A stretch of DNA of 64,000 nucleotides from Jacaranda mimosifolia. Taxonomy: Eukaryota > Streptophyta > Magnoliopsida > Lamiales > Bignoniaceae. The stretch lies in NCBI GenBank assembly GCA_018894105.1, contig CM032133.1:11608501-11672500 (forward strand), given 5' to 3'. A program made the position numbers and the translations under genes. Shown piece by piece: positions 22,444 through 34,120 of this stretch. How positions within the stretch are numbered: the stretch's first letter is position 1; every line of letters starts with the position of its first letter. Below the pieces are notes generated by a model that ran no database searches, had not been told where the DNA came from, and was given only the letters and a program-made list of their open reading frames with translations.

Positions 22444-24175
22444 CCTTGACCACTTAGTAGGTTTTTCAGGTTGAGGTTGGGTATGAGCTACTTGGCATGG
22501 ACGGTTTGTGACATTCAAGATGGAATCTAACTCCTCGCTTTTGTGAAGGGCGAGTGCATCTCCTATGTGTTCTAAATGATCGATTCCAAGAAATCCTTGC
22601 GCAAGGTGGTTTGACAATTTGGAAAAGGAGTTTTCCAAAAGTAAAGTCATACAAAGGAATCGAACATCTAGAATAGAGACATAGTAATGAGGCTATTAGG
22701 GAATCGACAAATATCTTTCCCTAGACCACTTTTGGGAGATAGGAAACGGAAGGACCATATTTGTATAGTACGCGTAGAGCTATGATGGTTCTCCAAAATA
22801 TTCATTTTGGCCAATTAGTAGGGCTCCATGGGCTTGAAGTTGGACAACGACCATAGAGATTGGGTACTCTTCAATTAACGAGATTAATTGAATTGAGTCG
22901 ATTAGTTTAAAAGGAGTTTTAACCTAAAATGAATATATAAGATATTCAAAAGTCACAATGAGTTGTAAGCCTATGTCCAATGAATAGTAAAACCTATTGG
23001 GTCACACACAAAATCCAATTAGCTTCAAAAATTGCCAGAGCAATTTTCTAAGTGTTAGAAAAATCACCCTTTGGTGACCGATTTTCAAGGATCCAATTTA
23101 TTGGTCAATTTTGGTTCAATTAATATAAGTATTAAATTAATCAACTAATTTGAAGAGTTAAATTAGACCAATAATTAAGGAGTTAATTATTCGGTACCAT
23201 GTTGACCATCAGCTGGTCAAGTTGACTTAAAGAGTTAAGTTAACAAAATTAAGCTTAAGAGTTAAGCTTGTTTGATTTAAGAGTTAAATCAAATGATAAT
23301 TACTTAAACTAAAGTGTTTAATTTAATTAAAGGGAAGAATACTTTTTGGAGGAAAAATTTAAATGAAGTGTTCATTTAAATTAGCATCTTAATTAATTTG
23401 GAATTAGATTCCAAATGTAATTGAAATGCACATGAAATTCAAGTAAGACTTGAATTTGAATTTGCCAACTCGGCATGCCAATTGGGCAGTCACCTTGAGG
23501 AAGGTGTGATGCCAACTGGCATCACACCTTCCACCCTCTATATATAGATATAAATGGTAAGTAAATTCGGCCATCACATTGCTGAAAAGTGTGAAGATAG
23601 GATTATTTGCACTCTCCCCCCCCTCTTTCTCCCTCTCCCTACATTGCATATTGTGTTGAAGCTTTGCATTCCTTCTTCTTCTCAACCTGAAAATTGGCCT
23701 CCTCTACCTCATTTTCTCCTCCATAAATCCAGCTTCTAGTGAGGGGAAATTGGAATATTGTTTGGTGTGTGGATCATATTAATAGAGGCAAGGCACTTGA
23801 CTTGCTTGGTTTTGGAGATCCACTGCAGTAGCTTCCGGTTGGCGAATTTTTATGAAGCGATCCATAAGTCTTTTTGCTCCAATTTTTTTAAAGTATATTT
23901 ATCAGTATTTATAGGTGTTCCATATTTAATTTGGTGATTTTTTGAGCAATATAACGGGGGCAATGGTTGCCGCCTTTCCACTGTGCCAATTCTAGATAGT
24001 TTCTGGATCCGAGAGAGATAGTTGATTTTCTCCTTGTTTTAAGCTACAAGAGGTAATTCTTCTTCCTAATAAAGATCTATATAATGACTAGATCCTTGAT
24101 CTCTGGAGTAGCTTAGTTATTTTCAAGCTTATGAAGTGTCGATTTATGGATCTTATAACGCTACTCTTGTTTTCA
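22444..24175 (+). repeat. Copia LTR D (5' LTR of element 3, U3-truncated)
   Basis: It begins CCTTGACCAC, matching LTR C from about 20737, and ends tttca at 24175. The first about 518 bp are missing. The hairpin series is at about 23130-23335 (for example GATTTAA-GAG-TTAAATC at 23274-23290), the perfect palindrome at 23499-23532 and the TATA at 23536-23547. Confidence 0.87.
23499..23547 (+). promoter_or_regulatory. LTR D promoter: perfect 34-bp palindrome plus TATA box
   Basis: A perfect inverted repeat with 16-bp arms (GGAAGGTGTGATGCCA) and a 2-nt centre fills 23499-23532. CTCTATATATAG follows at 23536. This is the best-preserved copy of the promoter palindrome. Confidence 0.75.
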
Positions 24176-24177
24176 AG

Positions 24178-24190
24178 TGGTATCAAAGCC
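24178..24190 (+). other. Primer-binding site of element 3
   Basis: TGGTATCAAAGCC lies two bases after LTR D. It is complementary to initiator tRNA(Met), with one change from the common form. Confidence 0.88.
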
Positions 24191-26120
24191 TTTTTCATGC
24201 TATGTTTTGGATTATTGTTTGATTGATTCATGTGATGAATTAATCTATATCACCAAATACTTGATCCAAGTGATGGATTGGAGTGTTTGGTTAATGATGG
24301 TTGTGGCTCTATTGCTTGATGAATTGAAAGCATGTTGTTATGTAATTTAAGTGTTGATTCATGTTTTAGTATGTTTCAATTCGTAGTGATAAATGTTGAC
24401 TATTGATTTAGCATTTATTGATGTTATATGGTGATATACCATGTTGATATTTGATCAAAAGAGTTTTGCTCATTTTTAGATCGAATTTGATTGGAGTAGT
24501 ATTAGAGATTTTGTAGAATATGATTCTAGCTGTTTTTAATTTTTTGAAGGCATGATTCAGCACTTGAATTTCCTTTTTAATAGATGTTTTAAATCTAGAA
24601 ATTCATCTATAATGTGTGTTTTAATGTTAGGAACATGTGCTAAAACTATTGGTGCATGAAAGTTGAGTGGAAAATGGCTTGAGATACTTTGAAACCCCAA
24701 AATGGGGGGCTGCCGAGCGCTGCACATAGCCTGCCCAGCCTTGCACCCAGGCTGGGCGGCAGCCATTGTTTTGAGTTTTGGTGAGTCTTGTGCCCCTTAT
24801 TCCAACTCCTTTTGTGCTTGAAATGTTTTTGCACCACACATAGTAGATGCACAAATGTTGTGAAAGTTCTCAAAATTATGTTTGACATTTTTTAATGCCG
24901 TTGAAAATTGGTTAATGTTTATCTTCCAATAATGGTATAAATGTTATGCTTATTCAATTATTTGTGTATGAGATAAGCATTTAATTGTTAGAATTAATTG
25001 TTAATTCTAGATTTATTTATTGTTCATTTAATTGTTGAATGGATGATGAATGAATGAGGATGATTATGAGCCTTTAATATTGATTTTAATTGCTTGAAGT
25101 TGTCGAAATGGGTTGTATTAAACTGAGGCTTGCATGCCTCTTTATTTCTATCTTGTAAATGTAATTAGAGTAGAATCACTAGGAGTGAGGTTTTCATATT
25201 CATGTAAATGTTGCACGGAGCAATGGAGGCATGGAGACTTTTGCTGACCCATGAATGTATGAGATACAATCATGTAATATGCAGATTTAATCAACCCTAC
25301 CTAAAATCAACTAGGTGGTGCACCTATAGCTCTAAGTGCACCACTTGGTTAGGCTCATGGTCATCCTATCCTAGGAGCAAGCTAGGCGCCTTTACTTATT
25401 TATGCTTTCCATATCCTATTAATGTATGAGATGCATGTTTAGGATATAGAAAACCTAAATAAGAAGATAAAAATGATGAGATCTTTGCAAGCAAAACCCC
25501 CTCACTTAGAATGTCTAAGTGCTTTTCAAATATTAAGTCAAAATGGATTCAAATTAAAAGAGTTTTAATTAATCCAAGCCTTCTACCAATAGTATACGCC
25601 ATGATGATGCTACCAAATTTGTGTGTTGGCACTCGAAGCGGGGGTCACACTTGGGAGGAAAGCTGTGAGCATATACTTAGCATATGATGCACCTTTGATT
25701 TGAGAACCTCTATGCATTGGCACTCAAAGTAGGAGATGACATGGTGCCATCTCGAATCAAAGTTTGATTCATAGGTATGACTTAACACTTAGTAATATAG
25801 ATGCATTCGAAGCAGGGTGTCTATATGAAAAGTGAAGCAAAATATATCAAGAATTGCATAAGATGCAATTAGCAAGTGTTGCTTACCTTTTGATTGTTTG
25901 TGGATGGAACTCAAAGCGGGGATCTACTTACAAGTCCTTAGGATCTTGATTCTCACTAGGAAATATGATTTCCCAAATTCTTCTTGGGGGTGAAGAATTT
26001 GATAAAATAGTGGGAGGAAAATATGCTTAGAAAACCATGAACATGTTTTTAATATCAAATCAATCACATCCTTATATTCTTTGTTTGGCTCTTGTAGATT
26101 TTCGAAATCTTCAAATCAAA
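24191..26120 (+). other. Element 3 untranslated leader (no gene)
   Basis: This is AT-rich noncoding sequence. It holds a GC-rich variable patch at about 24705-24765 and four motif copies of the GGCACTCGAAGCGGGGGTC type at about 25627-25647, 25718-25740, 25803-25822 and 25911-25927. No MITE is present at the site used in element 2. Confidence 0.8.
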
Positions 26121-26940
26121 ATGGCTAAAAATCTACTCACATCAATTTTGGAAACTAATAAACTAATCAGGCCGAATTTTGAAGATTGGTTAAGAAACCT
26201 TAAAATCATTCTTGACTCTAAAAAGTGAACTTACGCCCTTGATCAAAGTCCCGTGGACATACTTGGTGATGATGCCACCGACACACAATGTGAAATAATC
26301 ACAAAATTTGTAGATAATGATCTACAAATGAGGTGTGCCACGATGGCATCTATGTCCAACGAGCTCCAAGAGACTTATGAGCACATGAAACATGCTTGAG
26401 AGATCTATGTACACTCGCAAGAGTTGTATGGTGTACAAAGTAGACACGAAAGGTTCGCTTTGTTTAAAGAGTTCTTTAGGGTAAGGATGAGTAAAGGGTC
26501 CAATGTCCATGATCACAACCTCAAGATGATTGGACTCATCGAGAAGCATGGACAATTAGATGTGGTTGTGGACAATGACCTTTACGTGGATTTGATCCTA
26601 TAGTCATTGTCACCTTCATATGATCAATTTGTTATGAACTTCAATATGTCCAAGCAAGATGTTACGATTAATGAATTAATCAATATGCTTGTGACCATGG
26701 AGGCGACTATAAGAAAGGAGAAGCCCCTTATGCTTGCATCTTCCTCCAAGTCAAAGGACCCTAAAGGTCCTAAAAAGGGAGGTAAGAGGAAGAAAAGCTC
26801 TTCCTTGAAAGGGAAGCAACCCGATAAGAGTTCCAAGAGGGTTAAGAAGAAGGTTAGAATTGAAGCTAGTTGTTTCCACTTTGGTGAAAAAGGGCATTGG
26901 AAAAGAAATTGCAAAGCTTGCCTTGCAACCCTTTAGAAGG
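26121..26940 (+). pseudogene. Element 3 gag (several in-frame stops)
   Basis: The ATG at 26121 starts MAKNLLTSILETNKL. The protein frame then holds to about 26937, with stops at about 26226 (TGA), 26398 (TGA for Arg), 26600 (TAG for Gln) and 26935 (TAG). The 109-codon open part from 26607 has QFVMNFNMSKQDVTINELIN, a basic KKGGKRKKSSS segment and a zinc knuckle CFHFGEKGHWKRNC, in which the second Cys is Phe. The stops mostly fit C-to-T type changes. Confidence 0.87.
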
Positions 26941-28330
26941 GTATGTACTTTATTGAAGTGCACATGACGACTAATTCTTCCACATAGGTATTTGATACCA
27001 CATGCGGTTTTCACCTTTGTAATTCATTACAGGGGATGGAAAGAAGAAAGAGTCTTCGTGAAGAGGATAGATCATCTGCTTAGGAAATGGAGCAAGAGTT
27101 GCGGCCACTTTCCAAGGCATTATCAAGTTGGACTTGGGGAATGCTTGCATTGTACTTGATCCCATTTATTATGTACCCTATCTTGTAAAGAATATTATTT
27201 CAATTCCTATTCTTGATAATGAACGATTTGATTTTTCTATATCGAATAGGAAGTTGAAGGCATTAAAGAATGGTTCTTTGATTGCTCAAGGTACATTAAT
27301 AAATGGATTGTACATACTTGATTCTCAAACTTCACTAATGCACATTCAATCAAAAAGAAGAAATTAGATATCCAAGAAGATGCTATTCTTCGGTATGCAA
27401 GACTTGGCCATATCTCTAATAATAGGATGAGCAAGTTAGAAGCTCTCAAAGCACTAAATGTTGGTGGCATTGAGGACCATCCTACTTGTGAATCTTGTTT
27501 AAAGGAAAAAATTACCTAAGCTCCTTTTGTAGGACAAACGGAGCGCTCCACAAGTCTCTTGGATTTGATCCGTAAGGACGTTTGTGGGCCACTAGAGTTA
27601 GTGGGAGAGGAGGCTATTCCTACTTCATCATCTTAACCGATGACTAAAGTTAGTTCGGACACGCGTTTCTTTTGAAGAACAAGTCCGAAGCCTTTGAAAA
27701 CTTCAAAGAGTATATGAGTGAAGTGAAAAGCAATTACGACTAAGTATTGAAGATCTTCGATCGGATTGAGGGGGAATACTTAAGCACCAAATTCTTGGAT
27801 TCACTAAAGGAGAATGGGATTCTCTCTCAATGGACTCCACCCAGCACACCTCAACCAATGGAGTAGCCGAAAGGAGAAACCGTACCTTATTGGACATAGC
27901 ACGTTCCATGATGAGCTTTTTCAATGTGCCCATATCCTTTTTGGGGATACGCCTTACAAATGGCGATGAGGTTACTAAATATAGTACCCACAAAGTCAGT
28001 TCCAAAGATTCCACATGAGATGTGGTTTGGCAAAGCACTCTCTTACTAATATCTCAAGGTTTGGGGATCTTCTGCTTACATGAGATGAATAGTAGGAGAT
28101 ATGTTGGATAGTAGATCCACCTTATGCAAGTTTGTGGGATACCCTAGAGAGTCTACATGTTATTATTTCTATAATCCCTCGGAACAAAAGCTGTTTGTTT
28201 CAAGGAACACCCACTTTTTGGAAAAGAAATTTCTATTAGATAGAAATGGCATTGTTGTTGAAATTGATAAAGTTCAAAATGATCAAGAAATCCCACAAAC
28301 AGTGGAAACAAGCTAGCAACGAGAGCATAG
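26941..28330 (+). pseudogene. Element 3 protease and integrase (broken)
   Basis: The protease active site reads VFDTTCGFHLC, and the preceding Trp is replaced by a TAG stop. The GAG-pre-integrase part is open at 27128-27367. The HHCC region is damaged (the first His is now in ARLGHI). The integrase core is frameshifted around 27590-27780. NGVAERRNRTLLD is seen at about 27858 and the C-terminal KLDSRSTLCKFVGY-type part at 28101-28316. No continuous frame remains. Confidence 0.84.
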
Positions 28331-30117
28331 TACACAACCTCTACGTAGGTTGAGCCGAATCAAGAAGCAACTCGAAAGGTTCAGATTTCTTCATGAGACG
28401 GGCCAAATAGATGATGATCCGAAGACCTATGCGGAAGCTATGTTGGATATAGATTCGGGACGTTGGCTTGAAGCCATGAGATCCAAATGGAATCCATGCA
28501 CTCAAACAAAGTATGGACTTTGGTAGATCCACCAAAGGAAATAGTTCCTATTGGTTGTAGTTGGATCTATATGGGAAAGCTTGGAGTAAATGGAGATGTG
28601 GTGACTTTTAAGGCACGATTAGTGGCAAAGGGTTACACTCAAAGACCCTGTATCGATTTTGAGGAAACCTTTTCACCGATCTCAATGCCTCAGTCTATTC
28701 GGATTCTACTTGCCATAGCCGCATATTATGACTATAAGATATGACAAATGGATATGAAAACCACTTTCCTCAATGGCGACATTGAAGAAGAAATTTATAT
28801 GGAGCAACCACAAGGTTTTACATCCAAGAGGAGTGACAAAAGGTTTGCAAACTCCAGAGATCTATTTATGGACTCAAACAAGCATCATGAAGTTGGAACA
28901 TTCGTTTTGACAAAACAATCAAATTGTTTGGTTTTGTCAAAAATATGTATGAACCATGCGTGTATAAGAAAGTTAGTGGGAGTAGTGTACAATTTATTGT
29001 GCTTTATGTCAATGACATCCTTTTCATTGGGAATGAGATAGGAATGTTAGAATGTACTAAAACGTGGTTATCGACATAATTCTCCGTAAAAAATTTGGGA
29101 GAGGCATCATACGTATTAGGAATATGTATCTATAGGGATAGATATAAGAGGTTGCTAGGGCTTTCCCAAACCCCGTACATTAACTTGATACTAAAGAGGT
29201 TTAGTATGGAAGAATCCAAGAATGTATTTATTCCCATGGGACATGGCATTCGTCTCTCAGGAAGAGAAACGAAAGACATCTCACATACCTTATGCCTCCG
29301 CTATTGGTAGCATAATGTATGCAGTTCAATGTACAAGGCCGGATGTGGCACACTTGCTAAGTGTTACAAATAGGTTCCAATTCAATCCCGGTAAGAGTCA
29401 CTGGATAGCCGTGAAAGCAATCCTTAAGTATTTAAGAAGGACTAAGGACTTGTTTTTGGTATATGGCAATGGAGAATTGAAACTATAGGGGTTTTTAGAT
29501 TCAACTTTCCAATCCGATGTAGATGACCTCAAATCCACTTCTGGATTTATATTTTGCCCCAATGGTGGCGCGGTGCCGCAATGTATTTTTCTTCAGTGGT
29601 GGAATCGATTGTGGTGTCCTGTTTGGAACCTTTCCAACTCACCGCGCCGCCATTGGGGCAAAATATAAATCCATAAGTGGATTTGAGGTCATCTACATCG
29701 GATTGGAAAGTTGAATCTAAAAACCCTGATAGTTTCAATTCTCCATTACCATATACCAAAAACAAGTCCTTAGTCCTTCTTAAATGCGGCTGCAAAACCC
29801 GCAAAGGAAGGTGTTTAGATTAAAAACTTCATTCAAGAGTTGAACGTAGTGCCTAACATTATTGAGCTAGTGGTTGTCTGTTGTGACAACATTGGGACAG
29901 TGGTGCAAGCCAAAGAGCCAAGATCTCATTAGAAATCTAAACACATTTTGAGGTGATATCATTTCATCTAGGAGATCATTGATAGAGGTGACATCCAAGT
30001 GGAGAGAGTTGCCTCGGAAGAGAATATAGCAGATCCACTGACTAAACCCCTAGCGCAAAAGGTCTTTGAAGAACATCTTGAGAAGATGGGTCTCAAGGCC
30101 ATGGGGCATTGGCTTTA
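28331..30117 (+). pseudogene. Element 3 RT-RNase H (broken, with inverted duplication)
   Basis: The RT N-terminal part (28487-28744) ends at a TGA in place of Trp, just before MDMKTTFLNG, which keeps the first catalytic Asp. The catalytic YVDD box reads YVND near 29010, so one metal-binding Asp is lost even if the frame is ignored. The RT C-terminal part lies at 29095-29310. RNase H begins at about 29310 and is disrupted by a foldback at 29432-29783. It resumes with AAKPAKEG-like residues near 29787 and ends near 30117. Confidence 0.87.
29432..29783. repeat. 144-bp inverted duplication inside RNase H
   Basis: The left arm 29432-29575 and the right arm 29640-29783 are inverted copies with only about four visible differences. 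A 64-bp spacer separates them. The spacer is itself the inverted form of the sequence that normally follows the left arm (TGAGTTGGAAAGGTTCC and on). The normal forward sequence resumes at about 29784. The structure fits a template switch to the opposite strand and back. Confidence 0.88.
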
Positions 30118-30132
30118 GGGCAAGTGGGAGAT
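30118..30132 (+). other. Polypurine tract of element 3
   Basis: GGGCAAGTGGGAGAT directly precedes the TGTTAGAATAG start of LTR E. Confidence 0.88.
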
Positions 30133-30640
30133 TGTTAGAATAGTTCCCAGCAAGCTAATCAGACTGGCCTCACAAAAGCTATTTCCTTATAAAACAATCT
30201 TGAATGAATGATATTCTTTCTATGGCCATCTTCATTTTATGCTCTTTTATTACTTTACATGCATTTGGATGAAGCACCTAGATCACTTTAACTACGGGAC
30301 TTGTTTCGGTGACTGTGGAATAAGTCTCACATGATTGTGTTCTTAAATCTTCCACGTCATAGGATTTTAGGAAACGGGGCATCTAAGATCCGAATAGACT
30401 TGTACTAACAATGCATAAAACTAAAAGTTAGATTTGTTCCATTCCATGAGCAACTATATGAGATACAGGTGCATGTTAGTGGCTGCTTGTTTGATAACAA
30501 GGTACTGAAGACCCTTCGGAGAATCCACTAGATAGCCGTAGTGGCAAGTCGGTAGTGGCAAGTTCTCAAATTTATGCTAGTGCATATTATTAGTCCTCTA
30601 ACCTGAGGATCCATAGCAACCTTGTGTCTGGTCCTCGTGG
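30133..30640 (+). repeat. Copia LTR E (3' LTR fragment of element 3)
   Basis: It starts TGTTAGAATAG and matches LTR C for about 508 bp. It stops at gtcctcgtgg, where LTR F in the opposite orientation begins. Only U3 sequence is present, with no promoter and no R/U5. Confidence 0.87.
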
Positions 30641-32448
30641 CTGCCAGAAAACTGCTCCAGTCAAGAGCAAAATCAACCAAATTAGATTGCCTCAAATGTA
30701 AAAGTCCACACACCAAATCAATGGCCTATTCTTTATAGAATGGCTGGAATATCTGCAGAGAATGAGGGTAGGAAAACTGGGAAGAAGGAGGAAGAGGAAG
30801 TTGGAGAGAATAATGGGATGCTAACAAATCACACTAGTCATGCACACACTTGCTCTCTCTCTCACTTGGCCGGCCACACTCCTATATCTATATATAGGAG
30901 TGGTCCATGAACATCCCCAAGGAGATGATGCAAAGTATCCTTGCCAAGGTGGCCACTAACTAGTAATTAGTGAATAAGAATATTAATTGAAGCACAAATT
31001 TCATCTTATGAAATGTCTTGAAATTAAATTCCAATTCACATTAAATGAACCATTCACTTAATTATTCTCCCAAAAATAATCCTCCAACTCAATTAAATTA
31101 AACACTTTAATTTAACCAATAATACTTTGACTTAGCTCTTAAGTTAAAAATGCTTAACTATTTAAGCTAGTCAAAATCAATTTAACCTTTAAATTAATTT
31201 TGACCAATTGATAGTCATGTGACATCAATAAATTAACCCTTAATTAATTGATCTAAATTTAACTCTTAAATTAATTTGACAAATTTAACATTTAAATTGA
31301 TCAAGTCAAAATGACTATAATTTTGCCTCTTCCAAAACGGTTATGAATTTTCTAACTCTTAGAAAACTCTACTTCCTTCAATTGACCATGTCATTAGCTT
31401 TTGTGTGTGACCCATTAGGTTCTACCATTCGTTGGACATGGGCTGACAACTCCTTGTGACTTTTGGAATATCAAATATTCACATTAGTTTAAACTCCTTT
31501 AAACTAAGTGACTCAATTCAATTAATCTCATTAATTGAAGAGTACCCAATCTCCATGGTCGATATCTAACCTCAAGCCCATGGAGCCCAACTAATTGGCT
31601 GAAATGAATGCTCTTGAAGAACCATCCTAACATTATGCATACCATGCAAATACGGTCCTTCCGTCTCCTATCTCCCGAAAGAGGCCTAGAGCAAGATATT
31701 AGTCGGCTCCCTAATAGCCTCGATACTATGTTTCTATTCTTAATGTTGAATTCCCTTTGTGACCTCATCTTTGGAAATGCCTTTCCAAATTGTCACATCA
31801 CCTTGCGCAAGGATTTCTTGGAATCGATCATTATAGAACACATAAAGACGAGGAGTCGGATTCCATCTTGGATCTCACAAACCTCTATGCCAAGTAGCTC
31901 ATACCCAATCTCAACCCAGAAGACCCGCTAAGTGATCAAGCAAGAGTCAAAGCATGAGGATCGGACACAAGGTTGCCATGGATCCTCAGGTCAAAGGACT
32001 AATGATATGCACTAGAGTAAGCGGGAGAACTTGACACTACCGACTTGCCACTTGGGCTGTCTAGTGGATTCTCCAGGCGGGTCTTCAGTGCCTTGTTCCC
32101 TAACAAGCACCCACTAACATGCATCCATATCTCATATAGTTGCTCATGGAATAGAACAATATCCAACTTTTGGATTATGCATCATTAGTGCAAGTATATC
32201 TGGATCTTAGATGCCCTTGTTCTCTTAAGATCCTATAACTTGGAAGGTTTTAGATCACGATCGTGTGAGACTTATTCCATGATCACCAAACCAAGGCCTA
32301 TAGTCTTGTGTGATCTAAGGGCTTCATCCAAATACCAATGAAGTAAATGAAGAGCATATGATGAAGATGGCCATATGATGAATATCATTCAATCAAGATT
32401 GTCTTACAATGAAATAGTTTACAAGGTCAATCTAATTGGCTTCCAACA
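30641..32448 (-). repeat. Copia LTR F (3' LTR of element 4, truncated)
   Basis: In minus orientation it matches LTR G from 38661 to 40522. The last about 335 bp (U5 side) are missing at the junction with LTR E. Differences from G include a 29-bp gap near 30829 and a 13-bp gap just before the ccaaca end at 32448. The TATA region is at 30877-30902. Confidence 0.87.
30877..30902 (-). promoter_or_regulatory. LTR F promoter: palindrome overlapping the TATA box
   Basis: The arms CACTCCTATAT and ATATAGGAGTG are separated by four bases, so the TATA element itself lies inside an inverted repeat. The arrangement differs from LTRs B-D, where the palindrome is beside the TATA. Confidence 0.65.
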
Positions 32449-32463
32449 ATCTCCCACTTGCCC
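32449..32463 (-). other. Polypurine tract of element 4
   Basis: Minus-strand GGGCAAGTGGGAGAT is identical to the tracts of elements 2 and 3. Confidence 0.87.
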
Positions 32464-33121
32464 TAAAGCCAATGCCCCATGGTTTTGAGACCCATTTTCT
32501 CAAGATGTCCTTCAAAGACCTTTTGCAATAGTGGTTTTGTCAGTGGATTTGCATATTCTCTTATGAGGCAACTCTCTCTACTCGGATGTCGCCTCTATCA
32601 ATGATCTCCCGGATCAATGATATCATCTCAAAATAAAATTGGATCGCTGATGAGATCTTGCCTCTTTAGCTTGCGCTACCGCCTCGATGTTGTCGCAGAA
32701 GACAACTACTAGCTCAGCAATGCTAGGCACCACATTCAACTCTTGAATGAAGTTTTTCATCCAAACACCTTCCTTTGCAGCTTCGGAAATTGTAATATAC
32801 TCTGCTTCAGTGGTTGAGTTGGCTGTGGTGTCTTCTTTAGAACACTTCCAACTTACTGCGCCGCCATCGAGGCAAATATAAATCCAGAAGTGGATTTGAG
32901 GTCATCTACATCGGATTGGAAACTTGAATCTGAAAACCCTTCTAGTTTTAATTCTCCATTGCCGTATACTAAGAACATGTCCTTAGTTCTTCTCAAGTAC
33001 TTAAGGACTGCTTTTACGGTTATCCAGTGACTCTCACTGGGATTGGATTGGAACCTACTCGTAACATTTAGCGAGTGTGCCACATCCAGTCTAGTACATT
33101 GCACTGCATACATTATGTTTC
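32464..33121 (-). pseudogene. Element 4 RNase H
   Basis: An 87-codon open part at 33113-32853 carries CTRLDVAHSLNVTSRFQ, SHWITVKAVLKYLRRTKD and GFSDSSFQSDVDD, the usual copia RNase H landmarks. It loses frame near 32853. The rest (TTEAEYI-type and NFIQELNVVPSIAEL-type segments) is recognisable down to about 32500 in other frames. Its role is to remove the RNA template during reverse transcription. Confidence 0.85.
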
Positions 33122-34120
33122 CTATGGCGGAGGATAAGGTATGTGGGATATTATTCGCTTCTCTTCCTCAGTCTTGGGGGCCATAGACTTTGAGAGACGA
33201 ATGCCATGTCCCATAGGAAGGAATCCCCTCTTGGATTCTTCCATACTAAACCACTTTAGTATCTTGTCAATGTACGGGGTTTGGGAAAACCCCAGCATCT
33301 TCTTCGATCTATCTCTATATATATGTATTCCCAATATGTAGGATGCTTCTCCCAAATCCTTCATGGAGAATTGTGTAGATAACCATGTTTTAGTGCACTC
33401 TAACATTCCTACCTCATTCCCAATGAGAAGGATGTCATCGATATAAAGCACAATAAACTTTATAGAGCTCCCACTAGATTTCTTGTACACACAATGTTCA
33501 TACATATTTTTGACAAAGCCAAACGATTTGACTGTTTTCTCAAAACGTATATTCCAACTTCGGGACGCTTGTTTTAACCCATAAATGGATTTGTGGAGTT
33601 TGCAAACCTTTTGCTCACTCCCCTTGGATGTAAAACCTTGTGGTTGCTCCATGTAAATTTCTTCTTCAATGTCACCATTGAGGAAAGCAGTTTTAACATC
33701 CATTTGCCATATCTCGTAGTCATAATATGCGGCTATGGCAAGTAAGATCTGAATGGACTTCGGCATAACAACTGGTGAAAAGGTTTCCTTGGAATCGATA
33801 TTGGGTCTTTGAATGTAACCTTTTGGCACTAGATGTACCTTAAAAGTCACCACTTCTCCATCTACTCCAAGCTTCCGCTTATAGATCCACTTGCAACCAA
33901 TGGGAACTATTCCCTCTAGTGGATCTACCAAAGTCCATACTTTGTTTGAGTACATGTAGTCCATTTCGGATCTCATGGCTTCTAGCCAACGTCCCGAATC
34001 TATGTTCAACATAGCTTCTTCATAGGTCTTTGGATCACTCTCTAATTGTCCCGTCTCATGAAGGAATCCAAACCTTTCGGGTTGCTTCTTGATCCGGTCA
34101 GACCTTTTTACAGTGTACAA
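33122..34120 (-). pseudogene. Element 4 reverse transcriptase (332 open codons)
   Basis: This is the longest open frame in the window. In order it shows NKVWTLVDP, GCKWIYKRKLG, KETFSPVVMPKS, QMDVKTAFLNGDIEEEIYM with the first catalytic Asp, SIYGLKQASRSWN, the catalytic box YIDD (YVDD is usual), DLGEASYILGI and SQTPYIDKILK. All three catalytic Asp positions are kept, so the domain could fold as an active RT. It ends at a frameshift just before RNase H. It has no complete gag-pol context and is called a pseudogene for that reason. Confidence 0.9.

Larger units (their letters stand above)
22444..30640 (+). mobile_element. Copia element 3 (plus strand, one LTR split between its two ends)
   Basis: It consists of LTR D (from LTR position about 519 to the end), a PBS, a 5957-bp internal region, a PPT and LTR E (LTR positions 1 to about 508). 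The two partial LTRs are nearly exact complements of each other. The body keeps the order gag, protease, integrase, RT, RNase H, with many stops and one inverted duplication. Confidence 0.85.
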
